The notes below the pieces were generated by a model. The model saw only the letters and a list, made by a program, of their open reading frames with translations, had not been told where the DNA came from and did no database searches. The position numbers and the translations under genes were made by a program. Positions 48,225 through 59,547 of a stretch of 64,000 nt of DNA are shown one piece after another. Within the stretch, counting starts at the first letter, position 1. Each line of letters starts with the position of its first letter. Source of the DNA: Curvularia sp. ZM96 (taxonomy: Eukaryota; Ascomycota; Dothideomycetes; Pleosporales; Pleosporaceae); the NCBI GenBank assembly GCA_022457065.1, contig JAJGBQ010000002.1:2418001-2482000 (forward strand), given 5' to 3'.

Positions 48225-51200
48225 CCTTACATATGCCAGACGAGATCCGCTATGGCCATGCGGCTATGTATGACAGAGCACTACTGGGCACAACGGATGG
48301 TTCCAGGACCACCAAACGGCAAAAGCCAGGGAGGAAGGTCGCGGGGGGTGGCAGCTGGTGGAGAGCGGCCTCGGCAGTCGCAGGGCCGGAAGGGGACCAA
48401 TTCACCAAAAAGGCAGCAAGATGGTTGGTCAGTCGTGATTTGCAGATGACAGCCCAACCCGCGTCATCGCACTGAAGAGGGGAAGAGTTTGGAGAGCGTC
48501 GCAGGGCAAGTGCTCGGAGACCAGAGTGGGATGCAGGACGGGAGCTTTCCTATGCCGCGTGCGCGAAGAAAGGACCTAGTCTTGGGCAGGACGACCTTAC
48601 CATGGAGCCGGAGACAACTATCCGAAGCAGGTAAAGGCGAAATAAATGAATCGCGCGCGGTCAATGCTAGGACGTTTGTCGCTCAGTCGGCGAAAAGTGG
48701 CGCTTTTAAGACGGGCCGTGCGAACGAAGGGGCCAGGGCGCAATCAGAAAAGGCGCGAAACCACATCAGTCGCAAAAAGGAACAGCTCCAGGGCGCGATG
48801 CGACGGGGCGCGGGAGGCGGGCCCAATGCTGGCTCAGGCACACGCCGCGCTGCGCAAGACGAGGGTGTGGATGATGGATGGCGAGGGTTGTGATGACGCT
48901 GGTGTGCGATGCGCGTGGATGTGTGAAGGGGGGCGGGGGAAAAGGGAGGGGGAAGGGCAGATAGGCGACGGCGACGATGACACCAAGGTTAAGGCCACAT
49001 GGGACGGCGGTCGTGGGTGATGGTGAAGACGGCCGATTAGCGCAAGGCATGCGCGGGCAGCATGCAGCAAAGGACGGTCAGAGACAGCAGAGAGCATCTG
49101 CAGCTTCGCTTGTGCAAGCCCAGCCCGCAGGGTTGAGGCCGGGGCCCACTAGACGCGCTGTGTGAGCGTGTGTGTGCTGCCAAACCATGAATGGACGGAT
49201 GCTCCAGGGCGGCCGAGCAGTACCAATTCTCCATCAAACATGGCGGCGCTGCCGTCGCCCCCCTCCCTTCCCCTCCCCCCAGGAAGGATTGCCGCTGCAG
49301 ACAGCAAACGTCCCTCCCGTCCACTGTAACCGCGCAGCCAGGCATCCGCATCCCGTCAGAGCCCAACTGTCTTGTAACTGCATGGAGGTGTATATGTGCA
49401 GAGTCGCGTCTGCCAGCCCCGGCCCATGTGGCGGTCCTTGGAGACATTGTTTCGAGCGGCTTGCGCGCTTCTCCGCCCCAGCAGCAACAATACACACTCT
49501 CCGCAGCGACCCTGGTGCAGCTTGAAGCAGGCCTGTCATGAGGTCCTTGAATCGGACAATTTCCGCCCAATTACTGGCTTCTGAGATTCAGGAAGCTGAT
49601 CCGAGCTCGTCGAGGCCACTAGTCCAAGATCCCTAGTCCTCCCAGCCTCCACTCTACTGCGGCACCAGGGAATTCGAGAAGACTCGTGGAAGTGATGCGC
49701 TGCAGGTGGCGTCCTGGCAAGTGCTCTGCCGTGTCTTCTTTTGCCTCTGGGCTGCCAAACTATGTGTACGGCACGATGGTCATTGCCGCGTCCGTCGTGC
49801 CTGGTTCGCAGCCCGTTGCGTACCGCCATCAAGCCCTAGGGGTCTCCTCCATTGCGGCAGTCGCTGCTCTGCTGCCCAAGGATCTGCGCCGGCCGGTTGC
49901 GGATCCTGGCGAAACTCCTATAGGCAGCTCTTGGTGGCACATGGGCAGATGGTGCGTATACTCCCTGCACTACCCATTCGTCCGCCTTGTGCTGTATGTA
50001 TGTAAGGAAAACGCGGCTCCCGGCCTGGAGCATCAACGTTAGTTTCACCAAAGCAAAACAGACAGACTCGGGAAAATCCTTGAGATTAGCGCGCCGTGGG
50101 AGGCGACCGCCAGAATGGCGTCAGGAACAGTACGCAGCCGGCTCGGTCAAGGCAGGCCAGGATCATCACGGCGTTGTCGACTGTGCCCCTCCATCGACGA
50201 CGTTGGTTCCGCTCCGCGCTGCGGTGCCGTCGCCCAGCCACCCTGGCATGGCGGGAAGCCTGTGGGCGACAGACACGGTACTGCCCTCTGGCCACAGGCA
50301 CGCCTGGACGGTGCTGTAACTCGCCATGGTCAGCTGCCCAGAAGACATTAATCCTAAACCGCTGTGGCCGGTGATGCTAAGCCCGTCACAATCGTTAGCC
50401 ATGGAGCCAGCTTGTCAGATGACCAGCCGACTCTGGCCGGCCCTGTCCCTACCGACGCTACGCCAAGTTGCGGTCTGCCTCAACCTCGATGATTGCTGCT
50501 TGCACAGTCAGGTCCGATAGACGACTCCCCACAACCGAGGCGGTCCAAGCAAGGTCAGCATGCAACCCTCGCGGGAACCCTGGCCTCGTCATCCTGGTGA
50601 CCGTAGCTTCTCCACGTGGAAAGCTTGAGGCGTCCAGTCAGCCCGTGAGAATCGCTCGACGGCGTCCTGACGAGTCAAAGTCGCCCGACAATTGCCATCG
50701 AGTCGGTGTAGTAGTCGCGCTGCTCTCTGACGCGGTTGTATCAAAAAGTCTTGCCTCTTGACCGGTCCAAGAATGTCGTCGACAAAGTTTTGCGCCTCGG
50801 GGCTACGATTCGCGCTTGCTTGCCGCCTCTGAATGACATGCCCCGGCCTGCAGTTCAAGGCATGTACCAGTACTTGTACAGCCAGTGGTCCAGCGTTACA
50901 GCACAGCGGCACGACACGGTGGAGCGTGAGTCGTACGGCGGCCGCTCTGCTCCTTGGGAGCTGGCCTTGGGTGCGCCGAGGCCAATGGCACGGCAGGAGG
51001 CTGGTTTGTGACGTACAAACTGACGATATAAATGTGAAGAATCCGCCCTTTGTCTTGCTACTGTTCACCAGGCGGCATGCGCAGTCCCTGCGCAGTCTCT
51101 GCCTCCACGGAGCACGGTGCCACCGGTGTCGCGCGACAACGCAAATTCTGCATACAAGCGGAGTTGCCCTGCCATCTGTCGCCCGCTCGCGGTAATGCAG

Positions 51201-51677
51201 AAGCACCAGAATTCCTGTGTTTGTCAGTACCAGTGTGTGTCGTACAGCAGGTTGCTGTGAACAGCGATCGGCATGCAGGTGGCGGTTAATCCCAAGCCCT
51301 TTGCCAAGACCCGTACCTGGCCCACCACCTGTTACACAAAGACTCCCTCGCATGCCACCGCTTGCTATTGTCCATGCAAAAATGCTTTTTCTTTGTTTGC
51401 CCGGCCTATCAGAACATGCCTCCATCCGCCTCATTTGGCAGACGCATCTACGCGACATGCACATGCGGATGCTGATGCCCCTCTTCCGGACTTGTTGCCG
51501 ACCTGCTGAAACACCAATTGAGGCAAACGTAGCGCCGGAGTGTCGACGTCACGTCTCCTCTCTGTTCTCGACGACAACAGTCTTCCAAGCTGCAAACACC
51601 ACCCTCCAAAATACCGTTGTCCAAGTGCCTTTTCCAGTATAGTATAGCCTAGCCCATTTTCCTACAATCTCCACACC
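48225..51677. other. GC-rich 3.4-kb spacer upstream of divergent TF and P450
   Basis: No recognised gene. It contains open frames on both strands, the longest at 50589-51464 (minus, 291 codons, Arg/Cys-rich, no motif). The left part is upstream of the zinc-cluster gene, whose size would fit a long regulated promoter. The right end is the P450 promoter, with a TATA-like TATAGTATAG near 51638-51647. Confidence 0.5.
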
Positions 51678-53695
51678 ATGGCCATTGCCACCCTGGTTTT
51701 GAGCGCCATCGCGGCATACGCCATCTACCAGCTTGCTTGTAGATATCACCACCTTCAGCGCAACATTGCCCTGGCCAAGAGCTCGGGACTGCCCGTCGTA
51801 GTCACTCCTTGGAACGTTTACAACCGTTTTTGGCTGGCCACGTACAAGTTATGGACCCCACTGTTTCGAACGTTCCTCCCGCGTCGCCTGCAGGGCCTCT
51901 GGATAGAGTACGTATGCACAGTGATACTAGTCTTCATGTTTTTAATCAGTGCATTTCAGGGTCATGCAGCCAGAGTGGGGCTACATGGTTGGACACGAAC
52001 CCTTTAAGCAGGTGGGAAAGGACGTCTTCATCTCTGCTGCTCCCTATACACTCACCGTCAATGTCGCTGATGCAGAAGTCGTCACTCAAATCACCACCCG
52101 GCGCAATGACTTCCCCAAGCCACTCGATATGTATGGATCTCTCAACATCTACGGAATGAATCTCGTGTCTACCGAAGGAACTGAATGGCGTGGTCACCGT
52201 AAACTCGTCGCGCCAAGTTTTGGTGAAAAGAACAACGAGCTCGTTTTCAATGAAACACTTCATCATGCTAAATCCCTGCTTGGTCTCTGGGCTGGGAAGG
52301 ATGGCAAAGGCAACCAAACCGTAGCCGATCCTTCAGCAGCGGCCATGAATTTTGCTCTGTACGTCATTAGTAGCGCTGGCTTTGATGTACGCGTTGCTTG
52401 GCCGCACGAAGAAGGTGACGAGACAGTCACTCAGGGAGATGCGGAACGGTCCATCTCTGTCGGCTCCAAGGCGCCCCCTGGCCACACAATGAGCTATCGA
52501 GAAGCACTCAGCGACCTACTTCACCTCATTGTGTGGACCCAAATAATACCTATCAAGTGGCTTGGTAAGAGCAATCAGCGCTGCTTGGGACCAAACGTAC
52601 AATACTGACATATTTTGGATAGCACGATCCCCATTCCAAGACCACCGTACTGTTGCTGAGGCAGTTGGTGAATGGGGAAAATACATGGACGAAATGTACG
52701 AAGTCAAGAAGGATCAGGTCCTTGCTGGCAACAGCAAGCAAGGTATGGATTTCTTCGATGCTTTGATCCGCGGTAGCGGCATTACTACAGAAAAGGACGC
52801 CGCCACGGTAAAGAAGAGTGACATCTTGGGCAATGCTTTTGTGGTCATGCTGGCAGGACACGAAACAACTGCGAACACGCTACACTTTTCGATGCTTTAC
52901 CTTGCAATGAACTGGCCGTCCCAAAAGAGATTACAGCAAGACCTTGACCGTATCTTCGGTGGCAAACCAACGAGCGAATGGAAGTATGAAGAACACTTCC
53001 CTAAGCTTTTTGGAAGCATGGCGGCCGCAGTCATGAACGAGACGCTCCGAATCTTGCAGCCTATTGTCAACATTCCCAAATCAGTTGCACCTGGACCACC
53101 TCAGCCAATTTACATGGATGGCCAGCAATATAATCTCCCAGGGGGTGCGAACGTCTTTCTTAGCGCAGCTATTCATCGCAATCCAAAATACTGGCCTGCA
53201 CCCGAAAACGATACAAACGACGACGGCATCCCCGACGTGGATAAGTTCAGACCTGAGCGCTGGTTCGTGAAGAGCAAACTTTCCGAATCTTTCGTCGATA
53301 TCGATTACGACGATGAAGCACTACGTGGACCATCTGGCGAAGACACTTCATCAGAACTCTTCAAGCCTGTCAAAGGATCTTACATTCCATTCAGTGACGG
53401 TTTCCGATCCTGCATTGGGCGACGCTTTGCCCAGGTGGAGATTCTCGCAGTGCTGGCTGCCATATTCACGCAATATAGTGTCGAGCTTGCAGTTGATGAT
53501 TTTGCCAGTGATGAAGAGGTAGAGAAGATGCCAAAGGGAGGCCGAGAGCGTCGAGAGCTATACAAGAAGGCCGCGGATAGGGCTAGAGATGCGCTGCACA
53601 ACAAAGTTGCGACCATTATTACACTGCAGCTGCGGGATTGTTCCATACCGATCAGATTGATGAAGAGGGGTGAAGAGAGATTCGCTTTTGATTAG
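51678..53695 (+). CDS. Cytochrome P450 monooxygenase
   Basis: Exons are 51678..51907, 51960..52564 and 52623..53695, totalling 1908 nt or 635 residues, longer than the usual 500-550. An N-terminal membrane anchor (about 4-20, ATLVLSAIAAYAIYQLA) is followed by a charged segment. The C-helix tract is WRGHRKLVAPSF, the I-helix AGHETT is at about 357-362, the K-helix ETLR at about 418-421, the PERF-like tract is FRPERW, and the heme-binding loop FSDGFRSCIGRR has the ligand Cys at about 542. All canonical catalytic elements are present. Extra length comes from inserts before the heme loop (about 490-525, acidic, DIDYDDEALRGPSGEDTSSE) and after it (DDFASDEEVEKMPKGGRERRELY). It is ER-bound and needs P450 reductase. 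The substrate is unknown, and no biosynthetic partner genes are adjacent. Confidence 0.93.
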
Positions 53696-54031
53696 GCGAT
53701 GCATGGCAGGGAGGCGCGTCCACGACAACACATGCAATGGTTTATGCAAAAATAAAACCCCCCCTGTACACACAGTATGTAACACATGGTCTTGTTGTTA
53801 TTTGGTATTGGGCTTTCAATGCTGGGAATAGAAGCTACCCCGCATCACGTCACTATGGAGAAGCTACCCCACTGACTAGCATCGTCCGCCATAAGATTGT
53901 CGTATAGTAATCAATATGCAGCAATATCATACTACTAGAACAAGTGCCCATATTTCCATAGTAGCTGGGTGTTCTTAATAGTAACTTAAAGCAATCGTCA
54001 GTTTTATCGGAACTCCTTTGTAAGCAGCATC
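53696..54031. other. Spacer P450 to CinA-like gene
   Basis: 336 bp. A canonical AATAAA is at 53751-53756, 56 nt after the P450 stop. The rest is AT-rich and probably the promoter of the CinA-like gene. Confidence 0.55.
53751..53756 (+). terminator. Polyadenylation signal AATAAA of the P450 gene
   Basis: A canonical AATAAA 56 nt downstream of the stop codon, within an A-rich context. Confidence 0.5.
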
Positions 54032-54628
54032 ATGGCACCACCAAGTTTCCCGTCAGAAGAGCTCCGGCAAATAGTTCAAGAAGTAGCTACGCTTCTCAAA
54101 GAGCGCAAAGAAACAATATCAGTAGCAGAAACTGTAGGCATCCCTGGGATATTTGCACATCTATGCATGATAGAGACACAAAGCTAATCACATACCACAC
54201 TAAAGGCAGCAGGCGGCCTGATATCTGCAGCTCTCCTCTCCTTCCCCGGCGCATCATCTTATTACCGCGGTGGCCTGACACTCTATACACTCGAATCACG
54301 CATAGCATTTGCTGGATGGACTCAGGAATCCATTACTGGCTACAGCGGACCCACGCCCGCCATTGTCTCAGGTCTAGCCGAGCACACACGCAGCAAGCTG
54401 GGCAGTACGTATGCTGTCAGCGAAAGTGGCACTGCAGGACCTACAGGGGGTACCACGAGAAACCGCACGCCGGGGTACGTGGCACTTGCCGTAGCACGTG
54501 AAGGTGCAGTAACGGAGACGAGAGAAGCGGAGACGGGGAGTTCAGAGAGAGAGGGCAACATGGTGGCATTTGCCGTCGAGGCGCTCAAGCTGGTTAGGGA
54601 TGTCATCAAGGGAGAGGGCAAGCTGTGA
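54032..54628 (+). CDS. CinA C-terminal / PncC-like NMN amidohydrolase
   Basis: Exons are 54032..54133 and 54206..54628, totalling 525 nt or 174 residues, the usual size of a stand-alone CinA_C domain. Spliced, it reads KERKETISVAETAAGGLISAALLSFPGASSYYRGGLTLYT. The SVAE(S/T)..GG motif and the GASSYYRGG tract are hallmarks of the family. Later, SESGTAGPTGG corresponds to the second conserved loop (G.aGP.gg). Bacterial homologues (PncC) deamidate nicotinamide mononucleotide to nicotinate mononucleotide in the pyridine nucleotide cycle; activity in fungi is inferred. The usual SC(T)GG serine-cysteine is replaced by TAAGG here. The intron has donor GTAGGC, which is less common, but it is needed to restore the motif. 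The unspliced frame hits a stop in the intron. Confidence 0.85.
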
Positions 54629-56710
54629 TATCGCAAACACAATAGTGGGCTGATAATCGTGTGAGTACGCTGCGCGGAGATTTCGTCTGGATATTGGGTG
54701 CATGGTTGTAGAATAACTCTTCTTTGACGGACAAATACACACTCAGTAGGAGAAATCAGACTTTGTGTGACTTAACTAACTCTTATACGGGTATATGAGC
54801 ATCGGACCCCTGGTCTCAACACAATACTCGTACATGATCTTCGTTGAAGATTGTGCTTATCAAAAAGAGACACTCTACCGAATGACCACGACGTTACATG
54901 TCCTTGATCCCACACATGCTTTATATCAATGATGCATTTTCATCTTGGATGCTAATCTTCGTACGCGCGTTAAATGCAACCACAAACCCATCCTGACCCT
55001 GCATCTGCGTGTTACGGCTACCTCAAACAAGTGAACTCTGAACACCTTTTATTTCCTATTTCCTGCAGCCTTGTCTTTCTTACACCTTTGACTGGCTCCA
55101 GTTAACCGCCTAGATCCTGCCATGTAACGTAAGCAATGTGCCGCAGCACGTTCCTTCGCATCCCTATCTTCTCTCTCCACTTTTCCACACCCCCCATACA
55201 ATGCATACTGTGCCAAGGTTGTGGGTTACACAGCCCTTACATGTCATCCCAATCACATTCACCTCCTTTTCATTCAGCCATACGTTGATGTGTACGTGTG
55301 TGCGAGAAGAGTCAGCGATCTGCGTGTTCCATGTATATATGCATGCACGGCAAACCGAAGCCAGTAAAAAATAGTGTGGCTCTTTGAAATCATGTTGAAG
55401 GGATATGTCGGGTTGTGGGGGTAAAGTGACGGATTTACGCGCCCAGAAGCCCCGTTTGGAGTCTTGTACGCCACATGTGACGGAAAAGAAGTTGGCTGTA
55501 TGCAGCCCTATCTAGATGTGTAAGCCATTACACACGATCGAAGGATCCTTGAAGTGATGGCACGGGGATCGAGGGGAAAGTGTCAATCGAGTTTCATTTT
55601 GCGAGTCGTTTGGCTTGCGCGCTTGCTCGCTTGCTCGCGTGAGGATTTGAGTAAAGCGTTTCGGGGCCGGAACTGGGGGCTAGTTGTTGGTGGCGACGGA
55701 TGCTTGTTTTAGAACACGAACTACCAGTATCGTAGATGTGTTTAGTTGTGAAAATAAACGTCTGTTCGAGGAAGCGAACCGTCACAGTATTTCTGGCACG
55801 TGTCGTCAGTTGGAAATCTTACGTAACAAAATTGGGCGATGTGCAAACGGCGATATGGTGACACAAAATCGCTATCATTGCTACAAACTGTTGTTTTTGG
55901 TTTTCTCACATGCGAGAATTATTGACCGAGGATGTATGCACCTAAGAGAATGAGGATGGATTCGAAGTTCGTCGTAGTTTCATGTTGATACGCGAAGAAT
56001 GGAAAACCGGAAATAGAATTATATCTTCCCATCTTGAAAGCTGCGGATCAACAAGGTTCGATTTGTGCCTCAAGTCTAGAACCTGATGCGCAATGAAGTC
56101 GGTAGGTTCTATCCGCCAACTGTGAATGCCCATGTCCTACACACTCGACCAACGTGCTTCACCGGACCCACCCAGTCCCAAGACCTGGACATACAATCCC
56201 TGACTGGAAAAGCCCAATATGTTCGTTGACGTACCCTACTAGCGAGATTACTGAATTGCTTCTTCTGTGACGTTTTGATATCACTACCGCGAAAGAAATT
56301 ATACCTAGCAACAATTTTATGCCTAAGTCACAAGCCCCATCATTCACCTCAATGTAAATTAATATTTGGAATCTTCGTTTTAGAATGCTACGGTATTGTT
56401 GGAGAGATGAGCCAAATACCCAAGATAGATCCAGAACGTAGTCAGTGTATGATGTCCTCACAGCAGACACATGAACATCCACATGCTTTTGTGCGGTTGC
56501 AAATCTCGTACAGTTAACAAGACAAGCACATTTATCATCTGCAAACACCCCGATCTATATCAAGAAAACAAGAGTCATCCATCTATCACTCTTCGCCATG
56601 CTTTAGACTCCCCAACTCCACCACCGTCAACCATCAACGGGTATTTCGCGTTTAATTCGTACAAAACTCTTCTTCTATTACACTCCCAGTCACCCAAAGT
56701 AAGAAAAAAG
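54629..56710. other. Spacer between convergent CinA-like and SCJ1 genes
   Basis: 2.1 kb, AT-rich, without motif-bearing frames. It includes a short imperfect GCTTGCTC repeat at 55613-55638. I see no RNA gene. Confidence 0.5.
55613..55638. repeat. GCTTGCTC-type tandem repeat
   Basis: Three imperfect copies of GCTTGCKC in a row. Confidence 0.7.
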
Positions 56711-58104
56711 TTATAGCTCATCATGTGCATCCGGCTCTGGCATCTTGATAGCCTCCTGTGGCCTGCCAAACTCGGCATCCATGTGAACACCGTTCTTCTT
56801 CCTGTACTTCTCCCACACACTCCAGAAGTCCTTCTCCATGCCCTTCTCCATCTGATCTGGTAATACGACTACATATTCGACATGCAGGTCACCGAATTGC
56901 AGCCCCTCGTTGTTATCCAGGTGTTGGTGCCAAATCGGCATACCTTCCTCCTTGATGATCTCAACGAGATTAGGCTGTACGACTTCGCCGCGTTTACGGG
57001 AGAGTTGGACAATATGGCCATCGAGATGTGTAATGTTGCGGGTCCAGTCACCCATCCATGCTTCTCTAAGTGACAGAACCTCGCGCCAGAAGAGGTCTTT
57101 ACCCCGTCTGCGGAAGAAAGTACCATCGGTCCGTTCGTGCTCTTGCTGTCCCAATGCAGGCTCCGTCTCTGCGAGATGAACAATAAGGTCGCCAGCGACG
57201 TAGTCTGGGCTCTCGTCTGCTTCATTCTCGTAGGTGATACGTACACCGTTGGGCATACCCTTCTCAATTTCGAGCTGGTGCGTCTCAGATTCGCGAATAA
57301 CTCTGCTGCCGCTGCAGACAGGACAAGGGTGCTTGATGGTTTTGCCTTTGCCGTGACATTGGTCGCAATGTACCTGGACTTGCTGGAAGAGTCCTGGCGC
57401 AAGTTGTTGTCGCTGAATCCGAATTCCTCGTCCGCCACATGCGCCGCAGGTTTCCACGTGTCCGTCCTCTGAACCTGATCCTTCACAAGCCGAGCAAATT
57501 GCTTGCTTTTCGATTGTGAATTCCGTCTTTCGGCCGTTATAGAAGTCACGCAGGGGAACAGCTACCCTGACTTCCATGTTTGGTCCTCGTCGCTCCCCAC
57601 CATGATGTCCAAAATGTCCTGAGCCGCCGAAGAAGCGCGAAAAGAGGTCAAAGGGGTCATGGTGTTGGCGCGGGCCACCACCCTGCTTGTGCTGCTGAAT
57701 GCCTTCATGGCCGTATTGGTCGTAGATCTTGCGGGTCTCTTTCTCGATAAGAACCTCGTAGGCTTCGGCTATCTCAACGAATTTCTGATTTGCGGTTTCG
57801 TCGCCACTGTAATGTGTCAATAGAATGCCAGTAGGCTGGTGAAATACAAAACGTACGGGTTCTTATCCGGATGATATTTCTTGCTCAGAGTTCGATATGC
57901 TTTCTTGATCTGACGCTCTGAAGCATCCTTCTCAAGACCCAATAGCTGCGTAACTTAGTTAGCAAGTGTTGCCTAGGATTGCGACAAAGGCAAGTATGCA
58001 ACACATAGGAAATTGACTTTACATACCTTGTAATAATCTTCTGCACCAACAACTAGCAGCGCCAGAAAAGCGACCACGAAAAATAGCGCTATCCTTAGGA
58101 GCAT
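56711..58104 (-). CDS. SCJ1: ER luminal DnaJ co-chaperone SCJ1
   Basis: Exons are complement(56711..57806, 57857..57945, 58027..58104), totalling 1263 nt or 420 residues. It has a signal peptide ([18 protein letters not shown]), a J domain with HPD at residues 51-53, and a Gly/Phe-rich linker ([19 protein letters not shown]). A DnaJ zinc-finger region has four repeats: [24 protein letters not shown] and the degenerate CPVCSGSR. The C-terminal substrate domain ends in the ER retention signal HDEL. It delivers misfolded proteins to Kar2/BiP and helps ER quality control. The first two introns split the J domain. All junctions are canonical and the frame closes. It is divergent from the mitochondrial uS17 gene. 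Confidence 0.96.
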
Positions 58105-58617
58105 TGTGTGATCTCAAGTGCGCCAAGGGCGACTTTGAACTTGGTGAAGTGAGCGGACGGAATGTGCGTATCCGTATACAAGTATGAGAACAAATCTACA
58201 TGAAGTTTGCAAACATCTAGCGCGGCCAGGCGACCTCGAAAATGAAGAGAATGAGGGAGAAGTAAAGTTGATATGTAGAAGTTGTGAGTGAAAGGCGAGT
58301 TGTAGCTTCGGGACACGATAGCAGTAACGTAGATTATGCGACCAATCGGAGTTAAGCCTTGGCATTACCGACTTCACTTTTTGTGCGTAGCGGGCGCTGG
58401 CGCAAACCGTGGTTGATTGAAGCTGCAGTTATTCCGCACGCCCCCAACCCACGGCCAGATATCCCGAATCGACGCATTGAGTTGCTGTCTCGACCTTTCC
58501 GGACTCGAACTCAGTATACGAACGCGCTGGTAGCGCTAGTGCACCTCCGGAAGACCTCCGCATCTGACGCATCCACCGCACACGACCCAGAACACCACCA
58601 CCGCACAGCCGACCGTC
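58105..58617. promoter_or_regulatory. Shared promoter region SCJ1 / MRPS17
   Basis: 513 bp between divergent starts. A GAGTTCGAGTCC word on the minus strand near 58500 resembles a tRNA B box, but the flanking bases do not fold into a tRNA. No clear unfolded-protein-response element was found by eye. Confidence 0.55.
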
Positions 58618-59324
58618 ATGGCGTCAATAGCGAACAAAGCCAAGGCTGGCAAGCCAATTGTCCAAGAATACTTCTCGAGCCACAAGGTCGGCGTCGTAGT
58701 CTCGGCCGGGAAGATGTCAAAAGCAGTAAAAGTGCGTGTCGCGAACCAAGAATGGAATAAGAAGTTTAGAAAAGTAAGAATTGCCAATTGGAACATGCGC
58801 AGCTTTTCCCAGCGTTAACAGATGGATTACAGCACTTCCCTGCTCCAATAACCTACCTTGTCCGCGACCCCAACAACTCCCTCGTCGAAGGTGACATCGT
58901 TCGTATAACATCTGGACACCGCACTTCCACAGCCATCCGCCACGTTGTAACCTCCATTGTCGCGCCTTTTGGCGAGCCCGTAGAGAACCGCCCTCCAGTC
59001 CTCACCCAAGCCCAATTAGACGAACAGCGCATCAGGGACCGGTTATTGAAGGATGTGAGGAGTGCGGCGCGGGGAAGGCAAGTGAGTGTGCAGAGACTGG
59101 CACAGGCAAAGAAGCAAGGGCTTCGGATACCAACGCTGGAAGAAGCCATGGAGCGTATGAAGGTGCACACAGAGAACCAGAAGGCGGCAAGGTCGGAGGC
59201 GCATAGCGGACAAGCTGGTCAGCAAAAGACAGCAAAGGAGAGGAGATTGGAGGCAGGCAAGAAAACGAAGGAAGAAGTCAAGGCCGAAAGCAAAGTAAAA
59301 GATGCGAAAAAGCAGACTGTATAG
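58618..59324 (+). CDS. MRPS17: Mitochondrial small-subunit ribosomal protein uS17m
   Basis: Exons are 58618..58773 and 58833..59324, totalling 648 nt or 215 residues. The S17 OB-fold is split by the intron: GVVVSAGKMSKAVKVRVANQEWNKKFRK | HFPAPITYLVRDPNNSLVEGDIVRITSGHRTSTAIRHVVTSIVAPFGEP. It fits S17-family features such as KxxKTVxVxV-like and DP.N...eGD.V.I..gR..SK.K.w.v. A long Lys/Glu/Ala-rich helical tail (about residues 110-215) is typical of fungal mitochondrial versions. The protein binds 12S/15S-type rRNA in the mitoribosome small subunit. The start is the ATG at 58618. The 3' end is convergent with condensin, 223 bp away. Confidence 0.9.
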
Positions 59325-59547
59325 CGAAACGAACAAGAGACGGACGTGTAAATTATCGTGGGCTACCAAAGGCTGTGTTTGGAAAGCATGTATTTCACAC
59401 AATATTCAAGTCACCACATTTCCACATGACATCATGATTCCCATCCACCGCAACGCCAAATTCAACACCAACTCAATGCCCAGGGTATCAATATCGTTTC
59501 CATACAATCATGACCAAGCCCAACATCGGAGCAAACAACAAAGGACT

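Noticed and set aside
51678..54628. P450 and CinA-like gene as a biosynthetic cluster with the zinc-cluster TF at 44.7-48.2 kb
   Set aside because: No core synthase, transporter or tailoring genes are present, and a 3.4-kb spacer intervenes. I see no cluster signature.
58495..58520. B-box-like GAGTTCGAGTCC on the minus strand
   Set aside because: Flanking sequence gives no acceptor or anticodon stem, and it lies in a protein-gene promoter.
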